A DNA stretch of 64,000 nt from Mermis nigrescens. Taxonomy: Eukaryota; Nematoda; Enoplea; Mermithida; Mermithidae. A program made the position numbers and the translations under genes. The stretch is taken from positions 1-64,000 of the forward strand of contig JAVLUZ010000748.1 in NCBI GenBank assembly GCA_036768485.1, in the 5' to 3' direction. The notes under the pieces are model-generated. The model ran no database searches, was not told the DNA's origin, and saw only the letters and a list, made by a program, of their open reading frames with translations. Shown in pieces: positions 1 to 10,984 of the stretch (the first letter of the stretch is position 1; each line of letters starts with the position of its first letter).

Positions 1-305
1 GAAACAGACTATAAGAAGTTCGATCAAGAGAATATGAGGCCCATGGGGACATTTTATTATAAAGCATACACGCGTCTTACTGCATAAACCTCGTTAATTA
101 GCTATTCATTACGAGTATACATATGTAGGTATGTACATACGTACTTACGCAGAATGCGAGCTAACGGAAAAACGTTAGGGATAACAAATTAGATTTTAGA
201 GTCGTTTATTTTTACTAGCCTTATTATCATATTTTTCCAGACATCGACTGCCCACTAATTTTTTTGCTTTAATTCATTTTCCGCGGATTTATGCACATTT
301 TTATC
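1..305. other. gene-free AT-rich stretch
   Basis: I see no coding potential here. The first 14 bases (GAAACAGACTATAA) match the end of the TATAGTC-type inverted-repeat elements found at 8.0, 8.8 and 10.7 kb, so the window probably opens at the edge of such an element. Confidence 0.5.
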
Positions 306-313
306 GATCCGAC

Positions 314-1130
314 GGTATGGGTGTAGTATGTCTCCACCTGTCCAAAAATTCATCCACCTGGGTGTAGCATGTCTCCACCTCACCTAAATTAATCTTTTTA
401 TGGATAGGAAGACATCCAGCTTCCTTGGTGTGTCCCCATCTCGATAGAAATTTTTTGTTGTTGTTGTTGTATTTTTTGTTTTTTTTTGTTTTTTTCTGTT
501 TTTTTGTGTTTTTTGTTTTTATAACTGAAAAAAATTGTATCGTTAATTATTGCGAGATTAGTTCCAGAAAAAGAACTAAATAAGGGGAAACTGTCTTGCT
601 ATTCCGGCGATGATGTCGTTGAAAGGCGTCTGGATATGCTGCTTCTTGTACAATATTGTGCTAAATGCCCTGGAAGCAAAGTAAGCGACGTGCCTCCCAT
701 TTTTCTAACAATTTCGGTTTTTACATGACTCCAGTTAGCTTCAACGCTTGCTTTGCTTCCAGGGCATTTAGCACAATATTGGTACAAGAAGCAGCATATC
801 CAGACGCCTTTCAACGACATCATCGCCGAAATAGCAAGACAGTTCCCCTTATTTAGTTCTTTTTTCTTGAACTTATCTCGCAATAATTAACGATATAATT
901 TTTTTCAGTGATAAGAACAAAAAAACAAACAAACAAAAAAACAGAAAAAAACAAAAAAACAACATAGAAACAAAAAAACAATAACAACAAAAAATTTTAT
1001 CGATATGGGGACACACCAAGGAAGCTGGTTGTCTTCCTATCCATAAAAAAATTAATTTAGGTGAGGTGGAGACATGCTACACCTAGGTGGATCATTTTTG
1101 GAAAGGTGAAGACATACTACATCAATACCC
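314..1130. mobile_element. foldback DNA transposon with 8-bp TSD
   Basis: Two inverted arms (about 314-680 and 752-1130) surround a loop of about 70 bp, so the single strand would fold on itself. The ends read GGTATGGGTGTAGTATGTC on the left and GGGTATTGATGTAGTATGTC on the complement of the right. The element is bracketed by a perfect 8-bp direct repeat, GATCCGAC, at 306-313 and 1131-1138. That duplication size is known for hAT, P and Merlin elements. The short frames across the arms are palindrome mirrors, not genes. The element is non-autonomous and its superfamily is unresolved. Confidence 0.88.
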
Positions 1131-1254
1131 GATCCGACTCTAATTTTTTTCGAATGAATATTACCTAGTAATTTTCAGATGATCGGTTTTATATTATATT
1201 TGACTTAGGTCTGAAAAACTTTTGTAATAATAAAAATATATTTAAACGGTTTAA

Positions 1255-1676
1255 CCCTCCTGTTACCAAGGGGTCACGCACCCTAGACTTACCAAGGTCT
1301 AGATCGAAAATCTAGTCATTGGGGAGATAACAAAAATGAATAAAAATACATATTTCTGGTAGCCAAGAGCATGAGAATTTCAAAAATGTCATTAAGTTTG
1401 CACAAAACTGAAAACAAATTGAAAAAAACGTATTTGAACATTCAAAAATGTGTAAGAAATACGATCTGCAACACGCGTAACACATGTCATAAAATCATGA
1501 AATCAAGCTTTTCTAATAAAATATAGGTCAATACGTTTTCTTTTGCTCAATAAAACATGTGTTGCAGTAAAAAAAGGGGTACTAAGAAGCTTGCCACATA
1601 AGAATTTATGGCCTTACAGTAAACTGCAAAAAAACAGGCAACTAGATCACGGATCTAGAGCTCGGTAAAAGTAGGG
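1255..1676. mobile_element. piggyBac-type MITE flanked by TTAA
   Basis: The element starts TTAA|CCCTCCTGTTACC and ends GGTAAAAGTAGGG|TTAA, so the inverted ends begin CCCT(C/A)CT(G/T)TTACC inside a TTAA target at 1251-1254 and 1677-1680. TTAA targets with ends starting CCC are the hallmark of piggyBac. At 422 bp it holds no transposase, so it is a non-autonomous derivative. Inside, CTAGA-containing segments near both ends (about 1300 and 1650) form subterminal repeats. Confidence 0.82.
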
Positions 1677-1680
1677 TTAA

Positions 1681-2050
1681 CGATGATCGAATGCCTTTAC
1701 CATACAATCGATGCAAGACCGAACGATGAAAATTCTTTATTAGAATCAATTTTTGAATTATTACAAATGTTTTATAAATCAATTATCACTAACTGTCGGA
1801 AAACTTAGGGAAAAGCCCCAAAGAACGCTGAGAAAAATATCAGACATACGCCATAAATGCGAAGGAAAATCCTGTTAATTTCGACCTTCAAACATTTCTC
1901 AATTAAAAAAAGTACATTGTTGTCAGAAACTTTGCAGCTATTCATTTTATTTTAGTTATTATTATTATTCATAAATTATTTGTTTATTTTATCGCCATTA
2001 AGCTGGCATAGATGCAATATTTGCAAATAAATAAGCGATACAAATAATAT
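1681..2050. other. gene-free interval
   Basis: AT-rich sequence with no frame, repeat end or RNA gene that I recognise. Confidence 0.4.
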
Positions 2051-2183
2051 TTTTGAAAAATGAGCTTACTAAGCGAGAGTTGTAAACAAGAGAAACTTAA
2101 AGTTTAAACATGAAAAAACTTAAAGTTTAAACTTTAAGTTTCTCTTGTTTACAACTCTCGCTTAGCCAGCTCATTTTTCAAAA
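2051..2183. repeat. near-perfect 130-bp hairpin
   Basis: A left arm at about 2051-2109 and a right arm at about 2124-2183 are nearly exact inverted copies (core AGCGAGAGTTGTAAACAAGA), leaving a loop of about 15 nt. It could be a tiny foldback element or a precursor-like hairpin. No flanking duplication is evident. Confidence 0.85.
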
Positions 2184-3289
2184 CTTTACATGGTGAACAG
2201 TCGCTTCTAAAATAATATTTTCATGCACAGGGCTGCTTAAATACATTTTGTTACTAAACAATTTTAAGTTCATAATAATCAAGGACTGACAAAACGATTT
2301 GGAAAATATAATGTAGGGAAGATATTCAAAAAGGCGTTTCACCGACGCAACTGCCCGTTTTTCAGACATTCGCTGTAAGAACAAAATCAATATGGCTGCC
2401 GGCATCAGCGAGAAAAAAACATGTCTTGTGCTCAAGCTGATAAAAGTGACAATTTTATTCAGCCACCTGACGAAAAATTTACAATGACTAAAAGTAATAT
2501 TCCGTTTAATGCAGAAATTCTACGCAAAAATAATCTTATTTCATGACGTAAACGAACAAATATCACTGTACAATGGCGAAATATTAAATAGAGAAATAAA
2601 AAGCAAATCTGATTCATGAAAAAAGGACGCTATAATTATAATGCCAAAATCATTCAACTTAAGTCCTTTTCGAAAAATTAGAGAAATTGTAGTTCATGAT
2701 ATGGACGTTTCGAATATATTAGAATTTTCAGGATCTTCAATAACAGAAGGATTTGAAATACTTTATCAATTCGAGTTAATGACCAAATATTATAACAAAT
2801 CATTAATTTTCATCTTGGTAACTATTTATAAGTCGACAATTTATGTACATTTGAACATTTAATGATGGCGAAGAAATCGTAAAAGATACAGAAAAAACAT
2901 GAGAAAGGAAAGTAAATATGATCAACGATTGCTTTTACAAATACAAACCTTTAAAATTTGCGATATAAGATAAGTTAGTACCTGGTATACTAAATAATTG
3001 CAAAAATGCAAGTGTCTAGACGACTATTTAAGGCGGATAGTAACATTTTTAGGCAAGTTCCACTTGCGCATATCTGCGTTTTAATTTATAGCAGCATAAA
3101 GACTGCTGGCCTAACGTGAGCGTAAGGGGTTCATCAGAGACCCCTTAGAACCCCTGAATTGAATTTTTCGGCATGTTTTTTGGATTTTTGCCAGTTTTAC
3201 ACCACCCAGACCCCAAAATTTGGCTGCTCTGCCTATGTGTGCTGCTGGCCATTACAAAATGATTTAATGATTAAAATATAATCAAGCAG
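2184..3289. other. gene-free interval
   Basis: Several short frames, the longest 73-85 codons, show no domain I recognise. The segment at 3115-3250 has C-tract/GGGG character like the MITE debris elsewhere in the window, but no complete ends. Confidence 0.35.
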
Positions 3290-3493
3290 TTAGGGCCGTA
3301 TGCAAAAAGGCCGATTAGCGCTAATCGGAGATTAAATTGCAACTTTAATCTCCGATAAAATTTATCGGTATGCAAAAAGGCCGATTAGTGGTGATCGACG
3401 ATTTGGTTAATCGTAGATTTTTATTCTACCCCTCCTCACGCCGATTAGTGTGAGTTCCTTTCGTTTTGTAAGCCAGCTTGGTTTCTGTTTTCT

Positions 3494-3690
3494 TTGATTA
3501 TGGACGTTCTTGACTTTCTTGACGATTTGGACGAAAATTATGACGAAAATTTGGAAAACGTGATTCCATGGAGGGTATTTTTGGAACGAGCAAATCCGCT
3601 AGAAAGTTACGCTGATGATAAATTTTGGTCGCAATACAAGTTGAACAAAAAAAGCGCTAGGAAATTAATCAATTTACTTGAAAACTTTGC
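3494..3690 (+). pseudogene. Harbinger transposase N-terminal remnant
   Basis: The frame from about 3500 encodes an acidic N-terminus followed by WRVFLERANPLESYADDKFW and YKLNKKSARKLINLL. This resembles the segment preceding the nuclease in PIF/Harbinger transposases (roughly R-x-NP-x-E-x-x-DDxF-x-x-x-Y-x-L-x-K). The homology stops near 3690, where the frame runs into antisense sequence of the Myb-like remnant, so no DDE nuclease is present. It is a fragment inside the MITE and cannot be functional on its own. The family call rests on this short motif plus the TTA-flanked ends. Confidence 0.6.
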
Positions 3691-3904
3691 TGCGATATTT
3701 CACGTTAGGATTCGCTTTGAAAGCTTCTTCAATAGCACCCCATGCCTTGCTTATAGCAGTCGCCGTTTTAGAATCCGTTTTTTTATTTTCGATAATTACA
3801 GCTTTCTCGGAGGAGCATTCGAAGAGAAATTCGATTTCTTCAATGTCAAAATTTTGCATTCTTTCGCGAAGTTTATTTCTGATGTCCATTTTTCGCAGTT
3901 TCAA
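3674..3904 (-). pseudogene. Harbinger Myb/SANT-like protein remnant
   Basis: This 76-codon minus-strand frame contains EFLFECSSEKAVIIENKKTD followed by A-W-x-x-I-x-x-x-F-x-A-N-P-N-V, the pattern of the Myb/SANT-like DNA-binding domain carried by the second gene of Harbinger elements (ENKKTD, then a tryptophan and F-N-A-N further on). It begins with ATG at 3904 and is truncated by the junction with the transposase remnant. In intact elements this partner helps the transposase bind the ends. Here it is a relic. Confidence 0.6.
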
Positions 3905-4284
3905 TAAATGCGATCAAATATGACAAAAAATTTCAAAACCACAGCTTCCCACCCAACCTGTTTTTACTTTTGTACTTTTATCAATCCTGTCCAGGCATGC
4001 CGAAAAAACAACCGAATCAAACAGAAAAACCACTGACCTGCATAGGTACTCGTTTTTCTACCTACTGGGCTTGTCAGTACCCGAAATTCCAATCAAAATT
4101 GCTGTTAATCGGCGATTAATCGACGATTAGAAATTTAATCTACGATTGAGTCAATCGGCCTTTAATCGGTGTTTTTGCATACGGATTTTAATCGGTCGTT
4201 AATCTCCGATTGATTAATCTACGATAAGCCTGTAATCGCCGATTAAAATTATCGGCCTTTCTGCATACGGGCTGTTAAGGTGAC

Positions 4285-4521
4285 TTAAAATTACAATGAG
4301 AGTTGCCGTCACATGGCAAGCAACCAAATCCGCTGAGGGGATTCCGGTGTGGCAAATGACTAAGAAGTATCGGAAATTCAATTCTGTGGGCTAACTGGAT
4401 TCTGGGGGCCCCTCGGATTTGGGGAGCACAAACTCCCTCTGTCATTAGACTCCGTGTCCCACGCTCATGTTTTGTTACTGTTCTACACCAGATTGAATGG
4501 CAACTCTCAGTGTGATTTAAA
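4285..4521. mobile_element. MITE with 23-bp inverted ends
   Basis: The left end (4285-4307, containing CAATGAGAGTTGCC) and the complement of the right end (4499-4521, CACTGAGAGTTGCC) match at 20 of 23 positions. The 237-bp body has no frame. I found no convincing target duplication, so the superfamily is open. Confidence 0.65.
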
Positions 4522-4947
4522 TTAATAGAAAACTAATAAATTAGAAAAATTAAAGAAATATTATAATAAAACTTATAGAAATACTATTATAAAAATTAAA
4601 ATAAAAACGAAGTGCTTTTTGACATCAAAAATCACGAACGTATGTATAAATACATCTTGCTAAAAAACACATGAAAAACCTTCAAGGATTATGTACTAGT
4701 TGCACTAAGCATCTGTTTTGTTTAAAAATGATTAAAGTAGGACGACTAAAATAGTAGTATTTCGGGTGCAAAAGTAAAGAAAATCAAAAATAGAAATAAA
4801 CAGAGTGAAAAACGTTGCACGAAATGTAAGTAGGTTGCTAAAAATATCAAAAAAATTATAACGCCTGGCGATTGACATAAAAAATGCAATAAAGTGGGGC
4901 TGCATATAAAATTCCGGCCGAAATGTCCTAAGTAAGAAGTACATGAA

Positions 4948-5113
4948 CATATGGGCAGCGATCAAATTCTGGGGGGTCCGGGTGGCGTGAAATTGGCGAA
5001 AATCCCAAAAAACGTGGCAAAAATTATCATCGATTTTCGCGGGGAGGGGTCTACCGGATTCTCCGGGGGGGTTGGGAGTCTGAACCCCAACACCACTTCC
5101 ACGCGCACGTGTG
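4948..5113. mobile_element. G-tract MITE (divergent copy)
   Basis: It starts CATATGGGCAGCG, continues into ATTCTGGGGGG, and ends CACGCGCACGTGTG. The ends and the G/C-tract layout match the family with perfect 8-bp duplications elsewhere in the window (for example 42,079 and 60,525). Flanking octamers here do not match. Confidence 0.55.
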
Positions 5114-5734
5114 CACTACGAAGCTCATCCAAACATTATGACTAAGCTAAATTATTCCTCAGCATCTTTTCCTGCTAGAAGTTATAAGATGCTTATTCAT
5201 TTGAAAAAATGTGCGCATACAGATATAGGGCTATGTACGTACTTATTTGATTACACACTGTTGGCCATGTAAGCATCTTTTTTTACCCAAAATTTCCTAA
5301 ATTGAATTACTAAGCTCCTTACGTTTAGCTAATCCGTATTCGTAAAGCTCATGTAGCGCAGATATAGCTTATTTCGGTTTTGATGGTCGAATAAATAGAT
5401 TTTCGATTTATTTTTTATTCGACGTTGGAGTAAACACAGCAAAGATCCACTTAAAATAGACACTCGCGTACAGGTAATTGAATTTTCTAGCATAGCCCCA
5501 ACGCATTTTATATCTAAAATATTGCCAGATTTCATTACGGTCAAATACGACTTAGGGAAAAATCAATTTTTTTCGTAGATCATCAATTCTAAGGAATCTT
5601 TCAAATATTCCGGAATGCCAAATGACCTGAGGTAAAATGGTTTCCCTTGTACATACACTAATCTGTCCATCGGTACCTCACATACGTCTTCTTGGAGGGA
5701 GAAGTTGGGGTTCACCCACCCTCCGTGGGTGGGT
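5114..5734. other. gene-free interval
   Basis: No recognisable gene or bounded repeat. The frames present are short and lack family motifs. Confidence 0.35.
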
Positions 5735-5977
5735 GATACGTGGGCAGCACCAAAATTCTGAGGGGGGGGGGGGTGCAAGATTTTTCAAAGGTCAAAAAAT
5801 GGCCTTAAAAATGGTGGTATGGCAAAAAAACATCATTTTTCAACGTTTCTCATCGAGCACTATCCACTGGCATCAAAAAATTGCGAAAAAAACAGAAAAA
5901 ATTTTTCGAAAATTCGAATTCTGGGGGTATTTTGATTTCTCGGGGGTGCATACCCCTAACCCCCACGCCCAGGTGTG
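5735..5977 (+). mobile_element. hAT-type G-tract MITE, copy 1
   Basis: The order of segments is ATACGTGGGCAGCACC, AAATTCTGAGGGG, GTTTCTCATCGAGCACTATC, then G-tracts and CCCCACGCCCAGGTGTG. It is the same family as at 38,119, 40,679, 42,079, 42,751, 43,850, 57,087 and 60,525. No target duplication is visible for this copy. The frame that reads across it is not a gene. Confidence 0.75.
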
Positions 5978-7010
5978 CTGGCCATACGCGTTCTTAGGAG
6001 TGGGGGTTGGCCACATTTTCTAATTTTTTAAAAATGTTTTTATGTTCTTGGAACAACTAGCATTGTCCGAGACGTGTAAAACAGTGTTTTGAACTTGAAA
6101 CCATCGCTTTTGCCCAAAAAAGGTTAATTTTCAGAAAAAATTCGTAGAAAGCGTACTCTTGCGTTTTTTGCTTTATTTCGGCTCAAACAACGTCAAATTT
6201 TCAGCGCATCGCGCCATATACTTTTCGAATACGTTTTGTTCAATAAACTCGTTCTTTTTTAAACTTTTTTGAAATTTTTTCAAGTTCTATGGAGAACGAG
6301 CTCCGTCAAAGACACTGGTTTCGACCAAGCCTAGCGGTTTTTAAGCCGAAACAGGCACTTTTAAAAAGTTTCTGGGCTGACCCCTCCCTAGAATTCCTAT
6401 GCTTTACATGTATGATACCCTAACACAAACGATTTGATAGTGCACGTGGTTGTTGGGTTTGTGTGGGCTGCTGACCGAGACCATGCACGTGGGGGTTGGA
6501 GGTCTGGACCGAAGCTATGCGCGCGGGTGGAGGGGTTTTTGTTGGGGGTGTCTAGACCCCCCAGAATAAAGGAAGGGAAATTTTGTGGGAAAAAGGTAGC
6601 AAAATGAGGACAAAAACGGATAAAAATTTAAAATTTCCTTCAAAAGTGATTCAAATTGTCCAGAAGCTGCGTAATAATGTAGCTTTTAAGGAGCGTTTAT
6701 ATGCACTTCTCAATTTTTCACCCCCTTTAAAGACCAGCTTACCCCTAGATCTGTGGCCTCCCAGAATGGAAAAATTGAAAATTTTCCCGGGAAAATAAGG
6801 CAAAATGAAGACATCGAAAAATGGATTGACATCGAAAAATGCTTCAAACGGGCTTAAAAATTTCTCAGAAACTGTTTAATAAAGTAGTTTTATCGGTATT
6901 TTAGCGCTAATACCAGTCTTCGAGGTCATTATGGCCTAAAAAGCTCCATTTTTGACACTTTCAGACCGGCTTCACCCCCCCCCCCACCCACCTGACACCA
7001 GATCGATCAT
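5978..7010. repeat. decayed G-tract repeat debris
   Basis: Segments such as the one at 6040-6380 resemble the interior of the elements at 48,255 and 50,360. Poly-G/poly-C runs recur at 6530-6570 and 6970-6990. I could not define ends. Several diverged insertions probably overlap here. Confidence 0.45.
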
Positions 7011-8014
7011 GCTATGCATCTATGTGCTGACCCGTAATAAGGAGAAAATAAATAAATATCTCCTGGAGGACATAGCAACAATCGACGACGTTAAATAAAA
7101 GTCGACAGTATTGAAAAATGCCCAAGATTGCCTGTACTCGCATACGAACACAAATTTGTTTGCCAAAAGTTTTCGCCTTTCAACAGCTTAATTTTATCCC
7201 CTTCGACCACTATGATTGCCTTACACGCATTTCGCCGCTATTGAAACGATTTTCTAGAAAATTTCACTCGTCTTGACGAAGTCTCATAAGAGAGTTTGCA
7301 ACATAATCAATGTTTTAAGAATCTATCTATGTATGTACAGAATAATAGATAATTTTTTGAGGTGAACTTCAGTCATGACGGAAAAATTATGCTATACAGC
7401 TAACCGCTATTAGCAATACAATCTCCTGAATTATTGTAAAGCTGCTACCATTCTAATGATAATATGAAAAAAGTAGATTACTCCTGTAATAAATAACCAA
7501 AATTGTAGCAAACACGAATGCTACATAAATACCGAATGAGCAAGCGCAAAACAATCGATAAGCAGCACATGCAACAAGCTTCCAAGAAAATGGGCCAATG
7601 GCTCGTATCCAAGATAAGCGAAAATCGACACTCATGAATTATATGGTAGATCTTTCCATTTTTTGAAGCAATTTCATGCGAGCCAAAAGACAAAGGCCTT
7701 GATGAAAAAACCTTGACAAGATCAACGATATTAGCATAGCATCGCTAGCACGAATAAAAAACTAGCTCTATTCCTGTGTTGAGCCAGATGCAATTTTCGA
7801 TAGCTTCGTCATCTATCACGGGATTTAATTAGAATGAGCTGCATGAATTTTTTCGCTTCAATTTGATAATCCTCTGCTGCATTTAATAAATTATTAGCTC
7901 TTCCGAGCATGGTGCATTAGTAAAATTAATTGTTTTTTTAAATTGCACTACCTCTTCGATATATACGACCTGTTTTTAGTAATACGCTTGGGATATGCAA
8001 ATTATGCAAACTGT
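7011..8014. other. gene-free interval
   Basis: AT-rich sequence. The short minus-strand frames near 7.45-7.69 kb have no motif I recognise, and no element ends are visible. Confidence 0.35.
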
Positions 8015-8193
8015 CTATAGTCTGTTTCACATATACTTCGTGCATAAATTTTAAGAATTTTTCATCGACAGTAAGCCGAGGGTTACGATATAATTATTTA
8101 TGAGATCAATGCTATAATCGCAACCTGTCAGCTTTATTGCCGGGAATAGTTTTTTAAAATTTATGACCTAACTTGTTGTGAAACGTGACTATA
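8015..8193. mobile_element. TATAGTC-ended MITE
   Basis: The left end, CTATAGTCTGTTTCACATA, and the complement of the right end, TATAGTCACGTTTCACAAC, form inverted repeats that continue through CATAAATTTTAA for about 45 bp. The 179-bp body contains CATCGACAGTAAGCCGAGGG, also found in the elements at 10,712 and 28,705. A TA-flanked TATAGTC end suggests Tc1/mariner affinity, which is inference. Confidence 0.65.
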
Positions 8194-8817
8194 ACTGCTG
8201 AAACGAACATTTAAGCTAAATTCAGTTTAATAATGCAGCGATTATTGATAAAATAAAAAAGACCGACATAACCATATTTCACCTTCTTGTCTTGCTCCAT
8301 TTTATTTATTTTCTTTTCCCTTTATTTTGTTTTAGTATCATTTTTCATTTATTCTATTTTTTTTGTTATTTTCATTTTTTCGTACTCTTATTCATCTCTT
8401 TCTCTTCCTTTTTTGTCGCATATGACTTCCTGCATTATCGATATTCGTTGCCGGGGCACTGCTAATTTATGTGTAATTTGCTTCGGATCATATCATTAAA
8501 GTTTTCTTTTTCCGGGGAAAGACATTCGAAAGGGCAGGGAAGTCAATTAGCTGAACAACGTATAGCTAATTAGCTAACTTTTAGCAGCTTAACAACACGT
8601 TTAACATCGCGGGCACGTTTTAATATGAAATCGATATTATTAAATTTAAAAAATTTTTTTCGAAAAATTATACAAAAATAAGAAAATGTGCATATGTGTA
8701 TGAGGAAGCTTCAAAGCATAAAATGTACAAAAATTCAGATTCGAATGAATTGAATGTATAACATGTGAAATTCAGATTTAAGTAAAAAGTGATGACAGAT
8801 AAGAATTCATTGTAATT
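8194..8817. other. gene-free interval
   Basis: No recognisable coding or repeat structure. One 70-codon hydrophobic frame at 8287-8499 is T-rich low-complexity sequence. Confidence 0.35.
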
Positions 8818-9478
8818 TATAGTCTCTTTCACCCAAGTTCGTGGCATAAGTTTTAAAATCTATATCCGTCAATAATCTGAACAGATTACGATAGCATTGA
8901 TATCTGATACATCCCTCCATTTACAGTTTACTAGGATGGCGTCAGGCGTCATTTTTTACTAGTTTAGCTCTATGAGAAGTTATAGAGCAGTAAGAAATGA
9001 GCATTTTTTCGCCTATTTACTGTGATATCACAAAAACTCAAAATGAGAAAATAGGTTTCTAACAACAGAATTCAGTGGTTTATATCCTTTTCAGCATTTC
9101 AAATGCATCATCTGGTTGTGTTTAACATGACAGAAATCTACTTTTTCTTGTCCTTGTATGGATGTTCACCTGATGCTTATTCTCACGCATTGTAATAGCT
9201 TTTTAGTTGCAAGTCTTTAAAAAAATAATTTTCATAAAAAAGTAACATACATATTTAGAAAAAAGCACAAAAAATTGCATAAAAATGAATGCAATAAATT
9301 GCCAGAGTACGTAAAGAAGGTATAGCTTATCAAAGACTAGGATCGGCGTCCTATGATGGTTCCCTCGATCTGCAAAAACATGATGGTGAACGAAGGATTG
9401 TAAGTATCGCAATGTCGGCTTATTGTCGGATACAAATTCTTAAGATTTATGTCTAAACTTATGTGAAACAGACCATAA
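8818..9478. mobile_element. longer TATAGTC-ended element
   Basis: The left end TATAGTCTCTTTCACCC and the complement of the right end TTATGGTCTGTTTCACATA are inverted and extend through a diverged CATAAxTxTTAA stretch, as in the 179-bp relatives. The interior (about 560 bp) holds no recognisable transposase. Confidence 0.55.
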
Positions 9479-10297
9479 TTTAGCGTTGTCTGCATGGGTC
9501 CAAAATTTCTGTTTAAAGGTCACAAAAAGCGGCTGTGAAAAATTCTATTCAGGTGCAATAAAAAGCAACATTTTGCCAGTCGCCACGTTTCAAAAAGAGC
9601 TTTTAAAATAACGGATAAATAATGAATATTGATTCCATGATTTTTCGAATTCCAAAAGAAGCCAACTTCCGGGGGTCGGAGGAGAGAGAGAGAATAAAAT
9701 TCTAGGGTCTTTGAGAACCAACAAATTCTCGGAAAATCACGTCGGTTTGTACATATGTAACATGTAGATCTACTACTGCACTAGTGTAACAGGTAAAATC
9801 ATTTTTCGAGCGGTACCAATCAACCTCCCAAAGAAAAATTCGAAGACGCCATTGAAGTATTAAAAAATATAGCTCAGGGATGGGTGGCGCAACGTAAACA
9901 ATTGCAATTGGGTGAGGGTAGTGGCGGAATGCGGAATTTCCTTGACCGGCTCGCGGTAGAGAGGAGGGGGCGTTACTCTTACCCAAACTTTGCCGAACAC
10001 AGTTGTAGCAAAATAGCTTTACTAAGCGCAAATGGCGTTTTTCTACCTCTTTTCTACGCAGAATAATTTGCGGAGGAACTCGCAAATTTTCTGACAATTT
10101 CCATAAAAGACCTGATTCAGGTATTTGTCAGCAGTTTCGTCAACAAAACCCCGGCGTCACCCAAGCGCATCAAATCTCTAAATATAAGAGAGTGAGTAAC
10201 AGCGAATAACTTTATGATATTCCCTGATTCTCCATGGCCGAAATAGTGTGTCAGATTTTTTCGTAGCAATACCGACAAAAGTAGGACAAGGGGAAAA

Positions 10298-10612
10298 TAT
10301 CGGCCAAGCCGCAAATCTCTACGGGGTGTTTTCCCCCGGTGGGAGGTAACGTTTTCTCTCATCAAAATTTCTTCGGAGGGAGAAACGTTTCTCCCGGGAG
10401 AAACGTTTCTCCCGGAGGAACGCTTTCCGGGTGTGGTCAGCCATGCTTAACACGGTTTCGCCGCTTTCTCCCGTTTTCTCCTAGGCTCCGGGTGCTGCAT
10501 AGCCAATGATTGTCATGGTCCAGGCTCCGCGCGTGGTTATCTCTGCGTTAGTACGCTTTTCTTTTCCTATCTTTTTCATTATAGATGATTCTATGGCTGA
10601 GGCCAAAATATA
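10298..10612. repeat. insertion present only in block A
   Basis: Copy A' runs straight from GACAAGGGGAAAAATG to GAGTTATAAACCC, while copy A has about 315 extra GC-richer bases between the matching points. The insert carries a short palindrome around 10,383-10,420 built from GAGAAACGTTTCTCCC. No clear terminal repeats were seen. Confidence 0.6.
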
Positions 10613-10711
10613 TCCGCGGTATAAACCCAACAAAGTGTCCGTTTCGAAGCACGCCATATTAAGTTAAAGGTTGAGTGCGGGATTAAAAATTGAAATAGTG
10701 AAATTGCCGCT

Positions 10712-10889
10712 ACCTAAAGTCAGTTTCACACGACTTCCATAAATTTTAAGAAATTTTCATCGACAGCAAGCCGAGGGTTATGATAATATATATCAGATCA
10801 ATGCTGTAATCACAATCTGTCACCTTATTGTAGCGTTCGAGATAGTTTTTAAAATTTATGACCGAAATCTTGTGTGGAAACAGACTATA
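10712..10889. mobile_element. TATAGTC-type MITE in block A
   Basis: The right end GGAAACAGACTATAA and the left AAAGTCAGTTTCACACG are inverted. The interior shares CATCGACAG(T/C)AAGCC and ATCAGATCAATGCT with the 8,015 copy. A paralogous copy sits at about 28,705-28,879 in A'. Confidence 0.6.
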
Positions 10890-10950
10890 ATCCCGTCGCA
10901 CCTACAACATACGCTCCAACGACATCTATAAAATTTTCGAGTTTTGTTGC

Positions 10951-10977
<27 letters not shown>
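10951..10977. repeat. (TG)n microsatellite
   Basis: About 13 TG units. The A' copy at 28,929 has only about 6, as expected of slippage between duplicates. Confidence 0.9.

Positions 10978-10984
<7 letters not shown>

Larger units (their letters stand above)
3293..4274. mobile_element. PIF/Harbinger internal-deletion element
   Basis: Terminal inverted repeats GGGCCGTATGCAAAAAGGCCG on the left and CAGCCCGTATGCAGAAAGGCC on the complement of the right are flanked by TTA at 3290-3292 and 4275-4277. TTA is the usual 3-bp PIF/Harbinger target. Subterminal regions carry many direct and inverted copies of the CGATTAATC / AATCTCCGAT theme. The 982-bp body retains the start of a transposase-like frame on + and of a Myb/SANT-like frame on -, the two proteins typical of Harbinger elements, facing each other. 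The middle of a larger parent has evidently been lost. Confidence 0.87.

Noticed and set aside
599..883. 94-codon minus-strand and 63-codon plus-strand frames
   Set aside because: They cover the two arms and loop of the foldback element at 314-1130; the mirrored peptides come from the inverted repeat.
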